This document shows positions 33,215 to 41,415 of a stretch of DNA of 64,000 nt, in pieces. This DNA is from Hyphococcus aureus (lineage in GTDB: Bacteria; Pseudomonadota; Alphaproteobacteria; Caulobacterales; Parvularculaceae): NCBI RefSeq assembly GCF_042643165.1, contig NZ_JBHRSH010000002.1, forward strand, positions 1,054,001 through 1,118,000. Direction: 5' to 3'. The notes beneath the pieces were generated by a model. It worked only from the letters and a program-made list of their open reading frames with translations, did no database searches and was not told the DNA's origin. A program made the translations under genes and the position numbers. Numbering within the stretch: the stretch's first letter is position 1; the number at the start of each line of letters is the position of its first letter.

Positions 33215-34234
33215 ATGAACAAACGCCCTCTCGCCCCTTTGGCTCGCTTCCCCGCCCTGCGTCTGCGCCGTTTACGGCGCACGGACTGGTCCCGCCGCCT
33301 TCATGCGCAGACGCGCCTGTCGGCTGACGACCTGATCTGGGCGATTATCTTAAAAGACGGAAAGAATGTGCGCGAACCGGTGGCGGCCCTGCCCGGCGTC
33401 TACCGGCTCTCGCCTGACGAAGCCGTAACAGCCGCCTTAGAGGCGCGCGAGCTCGGCATCCCCGCCCTCGCCCTCTTTCCCTTCACGGACGCCGAAGGCC
33501 GCACGCCCGGCGGCGAGGAAGCGGTCAATCCGGATAATCTCATGTGCCGCGCGGCTCGGGCGATCAAAGCGGAAGTTCCCGAAGTCGGCCTGATGGCCGA
33601 TGTCGCCCTCGATCCCTATACCGATCACGGCCATGACGGACTGATGAGAGACGGTGAAATCCTGAACGATGAAACTGTCCAAATCCTCGTGAAACAATCC
33701 GTGGTGCAGGCGCAGGCCGGTTTCGACATTATTGCGCCATCGGACATGATGGACGGGCGCGTCGGCGCCATCCGCAAAGGTCTCGACGAGGCCGGTTTCC
33801 AACATGTGATGATCATGGCCTACGCCGCGAAATACGCCTCGGCTTTTTACGGCCCCTATCGCGAGGCGATCGGGTCATCAGGCGTCCTGAAAGGCGACAA
33901 GCGCACCTATCAGATGGACCCGGCGAATAGCGACGAGGCGATCCGCGAAGTGGCCCTCGATCTCGCTGAAGGCGCTGACTCGGTAATGGTCAAACCCGGC
34001 CTCCCCTATCTCGACATTGTCGCCCGCGTGAAAGATGAGTTCGGCGCGCCGACCTTCGTCTTTCAGGTCTCCGGCGAATATGCGCAGATCAAGGCCGCCG
34101 CCCAGAATGGATGGATCGACGGCGACAAGGCGATGATGGAGTCGTTGCTGGCGTTCAAACGCGCCGGCGCTGATGGGATTATTACTTACTTTGCAGCTGA
34201 GGCGGCAAGGACGTTGAAGCAATCGATACGGTGA
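33215..34234 (+). CDS. hemB: Delta-aminolevulinic acid dehydratase (porphobilinogen synthase)
   Basis: Joins two 5-aminolevulinates to porphobilinogen, the second common step of heme synthesis. 339 residues. Schiff-base lysines in MAYAAKYASAFYGP near residue 208 and SVMVKPGLPYLD near 262. The metal site reads DVALDPYTDHGHDG: Asp replaces the Cys ligands of zinc enzymes, so it should be a Mg-type enzyme, as usual in Alphaproteobacteria. ALFPFTDAEGRTPGG near 88 is the active-site flap side. The N-terminus is arginine-rich. Divergent from ldtR across about 150 bases. Confidence 0.97.
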   Translation: MNKRPLAPLARFPALRLRRLRRTDWSRRLHAQTRLSADDLIWAIILKDGKNVREPVAALPGVYRLSPDEAVTAALEARELGIPALALFPFTDAEGRTPGGEEAVNPDNLMCRAARAIKAEVPEVGLMADVALDPYTDHGHDGLMRDGEILNDETVQILVKQSVVQAQAGFDIIAPSDMMDGRVGAIRKGLDEAGFQHVMIMAYAAKYASAFYGPYREAIGSSGVLKGDKRTYQMDPANSDEAIREVALDLAEGADSVMVKPGLPYLDIVARVKDEFGAPTFVFQVSGEYAQIKAAAQNGWIDGDKAMMESLLAFKRAGADGIITYFAAEAARTLKQSIR

Positions 34235-34341
34235 TTGCGGCTTGTAGCCACGCCTTTGTCATTGCTCACATTTCACGTTAAAAGACGGAAGCGCCTGCTG
34301 CATTTATGCAGTTGCGCTGTTCGCATACGGGGGAGACCAAA

Positions 34342-34818
34342 ATGGCAAAGCTTGGAAACGCGGCGCTAATTCTTGCCGCAATGGCATATATGATCGTTGT
34401 CGGCGCCGACCTGTTCGGACAATTAGTGCTCACGGCGATGACCTTTAGTGAACCGCCGCGGTCTTTGCACATGTACCATGGTCCGGTCCCCTATGACAGC
34501 GCACCCTTTTGGCGGACATTGACCATGATTGTATCTTTTCTGGCGGCCATCGCGGTCGCTACGAACTGGACCAAAACCCGTCGAATGTGGGTCGCAAGTT
34601 TTTTTGTCGCGTGGCTGGTATTGAACGCGGCGTCTTTTGCATTCGTGTTTCCGGAATATCAGGCGATACAAGCAATTCCATACGCTGATTATGTTGACCC
34701 AGAACTTGTGAAACGGGCTCAGGCTCAGGAATTATTGGGCTTCGTCAGGTGGATGTTTGCATTGGCAATCGGCATTTTGCCGTTCATTGCGCTAACGATT
34801 CCAAGAACGCGATATTAG
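34342..34818 (+). CDS. Small four-helix membrane protein, possibly DUF1772-like
   Basis: 158 residues with about four hydrophobic spans (LILAAMAYMIVVGADLF, MIVSFLAAIAVATNW, VASFFVAWLVLNAASFAFVF, FVRWMFALAIGILPFIALTI). The pattern of four helices with a long first loop recalls DUF1772/anthrone-oxygenase-like proteins, but this is tentative. GGGGGAG lies 6 bases before the ATG at 34342, which decides the start. Monocistronic. Confidence 0.6.
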   Translation: MAKLGNAALILAAMAYMIVVGADLFGQLVLTAMTFSEPPRSLHMYHGPVPYDSAPFWRTLTMIVSFLAAIAVATNWTKTRRMWVASFFVAWLVLNAASFAFVFPEYQAIQAIPYADYVDPELVKRAQAQELLGFVRWMFALAIGILPFIALTIPRTRY

Positions 34819-34908
34819 CGCGAACGGGAAGAATGCTTATTTTTTCAAGAGATGCAGTGCGGACAGTGGCGTGACTTATTTCTACTGACAACAACCTGCC
34901 GCACCCGA

Positions 34909-35607
34909 CTAAATCCCCCCATACCCGCCTTTCGGCTTCAGGGGTTTTCGTAAAAATCCGTATACGGGCAAAAATAACAGCGCGAAAAGCGTCTTGATAG
35001 CGAAGTCGCCAATCATCCAGTTCACCCATGGCGCGCCCGATCCCGCATAGACGCCGGGAAAATAAATCAGCGCATAAATTCCATAGCCAAGCAGCGCACC
35101 ATAAAGCGGCGCGCGCCACCAACGAGCCCCGCCGCGCGAAATGTCATAGGCGCTGGCGGCCACATATTGCGCAGCCATGGCGCTCGCCGTGAAAAACACC
35201 GTGAAGCGAACGCCCGGCAAATCGCCATCTTCCAGCGACGGAGCCAAAATTGACAATTGCGCAAAGATCGCCGCCGCCGCCACGCCCCAGGACGCGGTGA
35301 CCGCGCGCGAGGCTTCGTCGCCGCCATATTTGCGCGCGAAGAGAATGACCGCCAGCGGCGCCATCGACATGATCACCCCGCCCCGCGACAGCCAGTTGGA
35401 GGGGCGCGAGGCAATGTGGTCCCCGGCGATCCAGTCAAACAGATGGACGGGAATGTCGACGGTGAGAATCGCCGCCAGCAACAGCGGCGTCAGCATCACC
35501 GCCAGCATCACCATGCGCATGAAGCCGGTCATGAACCCGCCGACATGGCGCGCCAACCGCTCCATCGCCGTTTCCCGGGGATTATGCTTTTCGACCGCGC
35601 TTTCCAT
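34909..35607 (-). CDS. Membrane protein resembling VUT/YhhQ-type transporters
   Basis: 232 residues, about six hydrophobic segments. The C-terminal part, PLYGALLGYGIYALIYFPGVYAGSGAPWVNWMIGDFAIKTLFALLFLPVYGFLRKP in outline, has the PWVNWxIGDFxxK pattern that in VUT-family (queuosine-precursor-type) proteins precedes the last helix. The assignment is by resemblance only. Start at 35607 with AGGACGG just upstream; a longer frame exists but is unlikely. Confidence 0.55.
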   Translation of the reverse strand: MESAVEKHNPRETAMERLARHVGGFMTGFMRMVMLAVMLTPLLLAAILTVDIPVHLFDWIAGDHIASRPSNWLSRGGVIMSMAPLAVILFARKYGGDEASRAVTASWGVAAAAIFAQLSILAPSLEDGDLPGVRFTVFFTASAMAAQYVAASAYDISRGGARWWRAPLYGALLGYGIYALIYFPGVYAGSGAPWVNWMIGDFAIKTLFALLFLPVYGFLRKPLKPKGGYGGI

Positions 35608-35715
35608 CCGTCCTGCTTGGGCGTTCCTCTTGCCGGGGGCTTTTATACAGACTCGCCGCCGATCCCCAGAGTCCGGGACGGAAAAAGAACCCACCGCCGG
35701 AAAAGGGGAGCGCAA

Positions 35716-35749
35716 TAGAAAACGGGGCGGGCCCGAAAGCCCGCCCCGT
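35716..35749 (-). terminator. Rho-independent terminator after rpmB
   Basis: Minus strand: GGGGCGGGC, loop, GCCCGCCCC, then GTTTTCTA, about 30 bases after the rpmB stop. Very stable perfect stem. Confidence 0.88.
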
Positions 35750-35779
35750 CTTGAAATTCTTGAGAAAAAGCGCCTGCGC

Positions 35780-36058
35780 TTAAGACGCTTTCGCCAGTTT
35801 GCGCTTCAGTTTCAACGCATTCGTTGAAAGCTTGCCCTCATCAGCCTTGGCGAGGAAAACGTCGAGGCCGCCCATATGGTCGACCGTGCGGAGCGCCGAG
35901 GCGGCGATGCGAAACTTGAAGCCCTGGCCGAGCTTGTCCGAATGCAGCGTCACGTTGCAGAGATTCGGCAGAAAACGCCGCTTGGTCCGGTTTTTCGCGT
36001 GGGAGACATTGTTCCCGACTTTCGGGCCAATACCCGTCAATTCACACCGCCGCGCCAT
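35780..36058 (-). CDS. rpmB: 50S ribosomal protein L28
   Basis: 92 residues. N-terminal MARRCELTGIGPKVGNNVSHA and NRTKRRFLPNL are the L28 signature; the length fits the alphaproteobacterial form, which has a C-terminal extension (about 60-92) rich in Lys. A structural component of the large ribosomal subunit. Own terminator follows; divergent from the helicase gene with about 190 bases between. Confidence 0.97.
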   Translation of the reverse strand: MARRCELTGIGPKVGNNVSHAKNRTKRRFLPNLCNVTLHSDKLGQGFKFRIAASALRTVDHMGGLDVFLAKADEGKLSTNALKLKRKLAKAS

Positions 36059-36250
36059 GGGTCTTACCTTGCATTTTTAGGGGCCCGCGCCATATCTGGC
36101 GGCGTCCGCCCGTTCCGAGAAACCTTGAAATTGAGCCGCGCTCTGTAACTGAGGCCCGGGAAGGCGTCAAGCATATGCAAGGCAGATTTGAGCCATTAAC
36201 TGCGACTCTCCTATAAATAGTCCCGTAATCGCCGAAAGCCATTAGTTTCC

Positions 36251-39200
36251 GTGCCCTCCTCCCCCTCTTTCGATGAATTCGCGCCCTGTGGCGGTGGGCG
36301 GCTCTGCGCGGTTCTGGGCCCGACCAACACCGGCAAGACCCATTACGCGCTGGAGCGGATGCTTGCCCACAAATCGGGGATGATCGGCCTGCCCCTGCGG
36401 CTCCTCGCCCGGGAGATCTATGACCGGATCATCGCCATCCGCGACCCGCGCGAGGTCGCCCTCGTCACCGGCGAGGAAAAGATCATCCCGCCCAACCCGC
36501 GCTACTGGGTGGCGACGGTCGAGGCCATGCCCCTGGAGCGCGAGGTCGATTTTCTCGCCATCGACGAAATTCAGCTCGCCGCCGATCCCGAGCGCGGCCG
36601 GGTCTTCACTTCGCGCCTCCTCCATGCGCGCGGGCGCGGCGAAACATTTTTACTTGGCTCGCACACGATGCGCCCGATCCTGCAGCGTATGTTCGGGCGG
36701 ATCGAATTCCTGTCGCGCGAAAGGCTTTCACGCCTCACCTATACCGGCCCGAAAAAGGCGACGCGCCTGCCCCGCCGCTCTGCCATTGTCGCTTTCTCGG
36801 CTGATACGGTTTACGCGCTGGCAGAACTCATCCGCCGCCAGCGCGGCGGCGCAGCGGTTGTGCTGGGCGCCCTTTCCCCGCGCACGAGAAACGCACAGGC
36901 AGAACTTTATCAATCAGGCGAAGTCGATTTTCTGATCGCCACCGACGCCATCGGCATGGGGCTCAACATGGATATTGACCATGTGGCCTTCGCCGCCTCG
37001 CGCAAATTCGACGGACGGCGTCCGCGCAACCTCAATCCATCGGAACTTGCACAGATTGCCGGCCGCGCCGGACGTCATATTCGCGACGGAACCTTTGGCG
37101 TCACCGCCGATTGCGGCGCCTTCGATGAAGAGCTCGTCACCGCGATTGAAGATCACCAATTCGATCCCGTGAAAGGGTTGATGTGGCGCTCGGAGCAGGT
37201 CGATTTCTCATCGCTCTCGGCGTTGCGCCGGTCGCTCGATAAACCGCCGCCGCGCGATTATTTCATGCGCTCGCGCCGTGAGGATGACGAAGATGCGCTC
37301 CACCGCCTCTCAGCGCGCGATGACATCCGCGATATGGCCAAGGGCGGCGCGGCGCTTGGACTGTTATGGGACATCTGTCAGATCCCCGATTTCCGCAAGA
37401 CCGGCGGCGACCAGCATGCGCGGCTTCTGGGCGATATCTATGAGCTGTTGATCGCCGGCGGGCGGCTGGACGCCTGGCTCGAACCCCGCATGGAACGCCT
37501 CGACCGCATTGACGGCGATATTGACGCTTTGTCAGCGCGTATCGCCCATATCAGGACATGGACATATCTTTCGCACCGCTCCCACTGGCTTGACCGCGCC
37601 CCTTATTGGCAAGAGCGTGCGCGCGCGATAGAAGACAGGCTCTCGGATGCGCTGCATGAAAAACTCACTCAACGCTTTGTCGACCGGCGCACGGCAACCC
37701 TGTTAAAGCGTTTGAAAGATGATACGCCCCTATTGGCGGGTGTCACCGACGACGGAGAAGTGATTGTGGAAGGCCAATTCATCGGCCGCCTTTTAGGGTT
37801 CGAATTTATTGTCGACCCGCGCGCGACCGGCGCCGAAGCGAAATCCTTGCGCGCCGCTGGCGAAAAGGCGCTGCGCCCTGTGCTCGCCGCGCGCGCCGCT
37901 GCGCTTGCGAACGCCGAGGCTGGCGAATTGCGTCTCGACGATGATGGAACCGTCTGGTGGCGCTCTGCGCCTGTCGGGCAGTTGCAAAAAGGCCCGGCGC
38001 CGTTGCGTCCATCGCTCGCGATCACAGGCCTTGCCGAAGTGACGCCTAATTTGCGCGGCCGCGTCGAAGACCGCCTGAAAGATTTTGTCGCCGCAAAGAT
38101 TGAAGGCCTGCTCGGTCCGCTGGTCGCATTACAGACCGCCGCCAATTCAGAAAGCGAAGACGGCTTGAAAGGTTTGACCAAGGGCGTCGCCTATCGTCTG
38201 GTCGAAAATTTCGGCGCGACCTCGCGCACGCAATTTGGCGACGACTTAAAACAGATTGATCAGGAAGAACGCGCCAAGCTCAGAAAGCTTGGCATGCGCT
38301 TTGGCGAATTCACCCTTTACATGCCTGGAATTTTGAAACCGGCGCCGGCGTCCCTGCTCACGCTGCTTTGGGCGCTGTGGACCGACCGCAAGCCCGGCGA
38401 TGTGCCGCCGCCCGCAGCGGGCCGCGTCTCCATCGAAATGAATGAAAGCCTGCCGCACGCTTATTACTACGCCAGCGGCTATCGCCCGTCCGGCGTACGC
38501 GCCGTGCGCATCGACATGCTGGAACGCCTTGCGGGTCTGATCCGCACCGCGCGCAATGAAGGCAACACAAAAGAAGGCTTCGAAATCAATTCACAGATGA
38601 TGTCGCTGGTCGGCTGTTCCGGCGAAGACTTCGAAGCGATCCTGCGCTCCCTCGGCTTCCGCAAGAATGTGGTGAAGCGCAAGAAGGTCGAGCCGAAAGT
38701 GGAAGCAGCGCCCGTTGCTGAAACCAAACCCGACGAATCGCAACCGAGCGACCCTGCCCCTGAGGCGGCGGCCGCGGCGGCGACCGACGCCGCTCTTGAA
38801 GCGCCACAGGCTGGCGTTGGAGAAGTCCAGCCGCCTGAAGCTGTAACGCCGCCTGCTGATGTCGTGCTCGACACCGGTCTCAGCGCCGGGCAAGTCGCCG
38901 CGCAAGGACTGGAACAGGCCTCACCTGAAGCCCCGTCTGCGGCCGCGAGCGCACCGCAGGGCGGTGACGCGCTTGAGAACGCCGCCCCTGCGTCAACGGC
39001 GCCGGAAGCCACAGCCGCCGAGGCCGAAGAAATCGAAGTCACGCTTTGGCGCCCGGCGCCGCGCCGGCCGAAGCCCCAAGGCAAACCCCACGGCAAACAG
39101 GCGCGCCGCGACGGTGAACAACAAGGCGATCGCGGGGGCGACCGAAGCGGCAATCGCACCGGCGGCAAGCCGCGCGACGGCGATCGCAATGATCGCAGAG

Positions 39201-39394
39201 GAAACAAGGGCGGCAAAAGCGGCCCTCGCCGCGGCAAGGAACAGCGCAAACCCGCCGTCTACAGCGCCGGACCGAAGCGCGAGAAAAAGGCTGATCCCAA
39301 TTCGCCTTTCGCAGTGCTCGCTGGCTTGAAAGCGGAGCTGTCAGGCGCTCCCGGAAAAGACGACAAGACCAAAGCCACCGAGAAGGCTGAATGA
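36251..39394 (+). CDS. SUV3-like ATP-dependent RNA helicase with disordered basic C-terminus
   Basis: 1047 residues. Helicase core in the first about 330 residues: Walker A VLGPTNTGKTHYAL (K29), DEIQLAADPERG near residue 100 (motif II), GSHTMRP near 136, DAIGMGLNMDIDHVAF near 237 and QIAGRAGRH near 270 (motif VI). This set is that of mitochondrial SUV3 and its bacterial relatives. A middle region follows, then from about residue 815 an Ala/Pro/Glu-rich and then Arg/Gly/Lys-rich tail, likely disordered and RNA-binding. GTG start. The next gene overlaps by ATGA. Probable role: RNA unwinding in RNA decay or ribosome work (inference). Confidence 0.88.
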   Translation: MPSSPSFDEFAPCGGGRLCAVLGPTNTGKTHYALERMLAHKSGMIGLPLRLLAREIYDRIIAIRDPREVALVTGEEKIIPPNPRYWVATVEAMPLEREVDFLAIDEIQLAADPERGRVFTSRLLHARGRGETFLLGSHTMRPILQRMFGRIEFLSRERLSRLTYTGPKKATRLPRRSAIVAFSADTVYALAELIRRQRGGAAVVLGALSPRTRNAQAELYQSGEVDFLIATDAIGMGLNMDIDHVAFAASRKFDGRRPRNLNPSELAQIAGRAGRHIRDGTFGVTADCGAFDEELVTAIEDHQFDPVKGLMWRSEQVDFSSLSALRRSLDKPPPRDYFMRSRREDDEDALHRLSARDDIRDMAKGGAALGLLWDICQIPDFRKTGGDQHARLLGDIYELLIAGGRLDAWLEPRMERLDRIDGDIDALSARIAHIRTWTYLSHRSHWLDRAPYWQERARAIEDRLSDALHEKLTQRFVDRRTATLLKRLKDDTPLLAGVTDDGEVIVEGQFIGRLLGFEFIVDPRATGAEAKSLRAAGEKALRPVLAARAAALANAEAGELRLDDDGTVWWRSAPVGQLQKGPAPLRPSLAITGLAEVTPNLRGRVEDRLKDFVAAKIEGLLGPLVALQTAANSESEDGLKGLTKGVAYRLVENFGATSRTQFGDDLKQIDQEERAKLRKLGMRFGEFTLYMPGILKPAPASLLTLLWALWTDRKPGDVPPPAAGRVSIEMNESLPHAYYYASGYRPSGVRAVRIDMLERLAGLIRTARNEGNTKEGFEINSQMMSLVGCSGEDFEAILRSLGFRKNVVKRKKVEPKVEAAPVAETKPDESQPSDPAPEAAAAAATDAALEAPQAGVGEVQPPEAVTPPADVVLDTGLSAGQVAAQGLEQASPEAPSAAASAPQGGDALENAAPASTAPEATAAEAEEIEVTLWRPAPRRPKPQGKPHGKQARRDGEQQGDRGGDRSGNRTGGKPRDGDRNDRRGNKGGKSGPRRGKEQRKPAVYSAGPKREKKADPNSPFAVLAGLKAELSGAPGKDDKTKATEKAE

Positions 39395-39801
39395 CAGGCG
39401 ACAGCGCCGAAACGGTCAACGCGTCCCAGCGTCTCGACAAGTGGCTATGGCAGGCGCGGTTTTTCAAAACGCGCACCCTCGCCGCAAAATTCGTCAGCGA
39501 CGGAAATGTCCGCATCACACGCGGCGAAATTACTCAACGCGCCGACAAGCCCAGCACCGTGACCCGCCCGGGCGACACGATCGTCTTTACCCGGAATGAC
39601 CGGTTACGCATCATTTATATTCTCGACTGCGCCGAAAGACGGGGACCGGCGTCCGAGGCGCAAACGCTTTACGAAGACCGCTCTCCGCCGCCGCCGCCAA
39701 AAGGAGAAGCGTCGCCGCGCAAGGCCTTCGCACGCGACAAAGGCGCCGGCAGGCCGACAAAAAAAGATCGCCGCGCGCTTAGCGCGCTTAAAGCAAACTG
39801 A
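39391..39801 (+). CDS. S4-domain RNA-binding protein (Hsp15-like)
   Basis: 136 residues. S4 domain at the N-terminus: SQRLDKWLWQARFFKTRTLAAKFVSDGNVRIT (about 10-42). In Hsp15 this domain binds stalled 50S-peptidyl-tRNA complexes; the role here is inferred. The C-terminal half is basic and Pro/Lys-rich (PPPPPKGEASPRK). The ATG overlaps the helicase stop by 4 bases, so the two are translationally coupled and may act together on ribosomal RNA. Confidence 0.88.
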   Translation: MTGDSAETVNASQRLDKWLWQARFFKTRTLAAKFVSDGNVRITRGEITQRADKPSTVTRPGDTIVFTRNDRLRIIYILDCAERRGPASEAQTLYEDRSPPPPPKGEASPRKAFARDKGAGRPTKKDRRALSALKAN

Positions 39802-39820
39802 CGCAAGATTTAAGGAACGC

Positions 39821-40264
39821 ATGATGTTCGACAAACTGTTTGACCGGTTCAAAAACGAGGAGCCTCAAGCTGGAGCTGAGAACCGACTGGAGCTTGCCTT
39901 CGCCGCGCTGCTGGTCGAAGCCGCACGGGTAGACGAAGATTACGCAGACAATGAAGTCGCGCTTATCGACCGGGCGCTGATGAAACGATTCGGACTTGGC
40001 GCGGCCGAGGCCGCCGCCCTGCGGGCGCAGGCTGAAACCGCGCAAGAAGGCGCAACCGACATCCAGCGTTTCACCAAGGTCGCCAAAGCGATGACGCGCG
40101 AGGAGAAAGTCGAGCTGATTGAAGAACTGTGGGAGATTGTCCTGTCCGACGGGACGCGCGATCCCTATGAGGAAACCCTGATCCGCCAGATCTGCGGCCT
40201 CATCTATGTGGATGACCAAGACTCCGGCTCGGCCCGGGCCCGCGTCGCGGCCCGGCTCAAATAA
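39821..40264 (+). CDS. TerB-family protein
   Basis: 147 residues. All-helical TerB/DjlA-like domain: LAFAALLVEAARVDEDYADNEVALIDRALMKRFG near residue 22-55 and VELIEELWEIVLSDGTRDPYEETLIRQICGLIYV near 105-138, with paired acidic residues suited to metal binding. Function unknown; tellurite resistance is not implied by this domain alone. AAGGA lies 5 bases before ATGATG at 39821. Third gene of the helicase operon. Confidence 0.85.
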   Translation: MMFDKLFDRFKNEEPQAGAENRLELAFAALLVEAARVDEDYADNEVALIDRALMKRFGLGAAEAAALRAQAETAQEGATDIQRFTKVAKAMTREEKVELIEELWEIVLSDGTRDPYEETLIRQICGLIYVDDQDSGSARARVAARLK

Positions 40265-40369
40265 GCTCAAGAGAAAATGACGATCCGATCAGGAAAGCTC
40301 GCTTGCGTCATGGCGGTGAGCGGGTAAGAAAGGCGAAAACCGCCGCCGAGAGTAAGGAGCGCGAGCAAC

Positions 40370-40708
40370 ATGACCTATGTGGTGACTGAAGCCTGCATCA
40401 AGTGCAAATACACGGACTGCGTGGAGGTATGCCCCGTCGATTGTTTCTATGAGGGGGAGAATATGCTGGTGATCCACCCGGACGAATGTATCGATTGCGG
40501 CGTGTGTGAGCCTGAATGCCCGGCTGAGGCCATCATTCCCGACACCGAGTCGGGGGCCGACAAATGGCTCGAGATCAACACGAAATACGCCGCGGAATGG
40601 CCCAACATCACCCAGAAGATCGACGCCCTGCCCGGGGCGGACGATGTCGCCGAGGAAGAGGGCAAATTCGAGAAATATTTCTCCGACAAGCCTGGCAAAG
40701 GCTCTTAA
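40370..40708 (+). CDS. fdxA: Seven-iron ferredoxin
   Basis: Small electron carrier with one [3Fe-4S] and one [4Fe-4S] cluster. 112 residues. N-terminal cysteines CIKCKYTDCVEVCPVDCF (residues 9-26) and the second set CIDCGVCEPECPAEAI (about 40-56) match FdxA of Azotobacter type. The acidic C-terminal extension is typical. fdxA followed by carD is a usual alphaproteobacterial neighbourhood. A strong terminator follows. Confidence 0.95.
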   Translation: MTYVVTEACIKCKYTDCVEVCPVDCFYEGENMLVIHPDECIDCGVCEPECPAEAIIPDTESGADKWLEINTKYAAEWPNITQKIDALPGADDVAEEEGKFEKYFSDKPGKGS

Positions 40709-41044
40709 GCTCCACCCCGATAGGTTTCGTCAGCGCTCCGCACAGCACCGAAAGCTGTAGCGGAGCGTGCAATTTTGTGCTAATATTCTGGCTGAATCTT
40801 GGATCGTTTTGCGGCGCGCACCGTTAATCCGGAGTCTTCGGACTGGGCTATAACTCCTTGGCATTACTGGGAATATCGTTTCCATCTTAAATGGGCGATA
40901 ACCGGTTTTCGCTAAGGTGGCGCACCGTTGGGTCAAAGGCAAAGCTGGGGAAAACTCCTCCGGCGCCACTTTGACACACCGCTTGGCGAATCCACCCACG
41001 ATTGCCCGCCGGGCCCACCCGGCGCTGCTAATTTAAGGTCTCAC
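40709..41044. promoter_or_regulatory. Intergenic region between fdxA and carD
   Basis: 336 bases. It contains the fdxA terminator (40734-40776), an AGTC-TTCG-GACT hairpin at 40833-40844 with a UUCG loop, and AAGG eight bases before the ATG at 41045. The rest should hold the carD promoter; no clear box was assigned. Confidence 0.45.
40734..40776 (+). terminator. Rho-independent terminator after fdxA
   Basis: CGCTCCGC-ACAGC, loop ACCGAAA, GCTGT-A-GCGGAGCG (one bulged A), then TGCAATTTTG. Begins 25 bases after the fdxA stop. Confidence 0.75.
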
Positions 41045-41278
41045 ATGGCTACGAAATCGACGAAAAAGAAAGCCGCGACAAAAAAAGCTCCCGCGAAGAA
41101 AACTGCGGCCAAGAGCACAGCGAAGAAAAAAACAGCGGCGAAAAAGGCCGCTCCGGCCAAGAAGGCCGTTAAAAAGGCGACGGTGAAGACCTCGGCCAAA
41201 AAGGCCGCTCCCGCCAAGAAAACCGCGAAAAAGGCGGCCGTAAAAACATCAGCCAAAAAGGCCGCCCCGGCCAAGTAG
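41045..41278 (+). CDS. Lysine/alanine-rich N-terminal part of CarD, ended by an in-frame TAG
   Basis: 77 residues, nearly all Lys, Ala, Thr and Pro (AKKAAPAKK-type repeats), like the tails of bacterial histone-H1-like proteins. It ends at TAG 41276-41278. The equivalent codon in the earlier repeat (GCC AAG AAG GCC) is AAG, so one A-to-T change explains the stop. The same frame continues without interruption into the CarD gene. Either CarD is now made from an internal start and this piece is a separate short basic peptide, or the stop is a sequence error. AAGG precedes the ATG. Confidence 0.6.
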   Translation: MATKSTKKKAATKKAPAKKTAAKSTAKKKTAAKKAAPAKKAVKKATVKTSAKKAAPAKKTAKKAAVKTSAKKAAPAK

Positions 41279-41415
41279 GCCGTCAAGAAAGCAACTGTGA
41301 AGACATCAGCCAAAAAGGCCCCCGCAAAGAAGGCGGCGCCGAAAGCCGCAAAAAAAGCGACCGTAAAAACCTCCGCCAAAAAGGCTGCGCCGGCGAAAGC
41401 GGCGAAAAAGACCGC
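41160..41415 (+). repeat. Tandem repeat region coding for KKATVKTSAKKAAPAK units
   Basis: About four imperfect units of 54-66 bases (starting near 41172, 41229, 41286 and 41358), each coding roughly KKATVKTSAKKAAPAK, differing mostly at synonymous positions (GCC/GCT, AAA/AAG). The TAG lies within this block. Protein-level repeats with diverged codons show old duplication, not a recent slip. Confidence 0.75.

Noticed and set aside
36914..37159. Other short frames inside the helicase, hem and pyc genes
   Set aside because: All lie in alternative frames of strongly supported genes and have no ribosome site or domain content.
41045..41415. CRISPR-like or direct DNA repeat array
   Set aside because: The repeats are protein-level (Lys/Ala units in frame) with diverged bases and no spacers.
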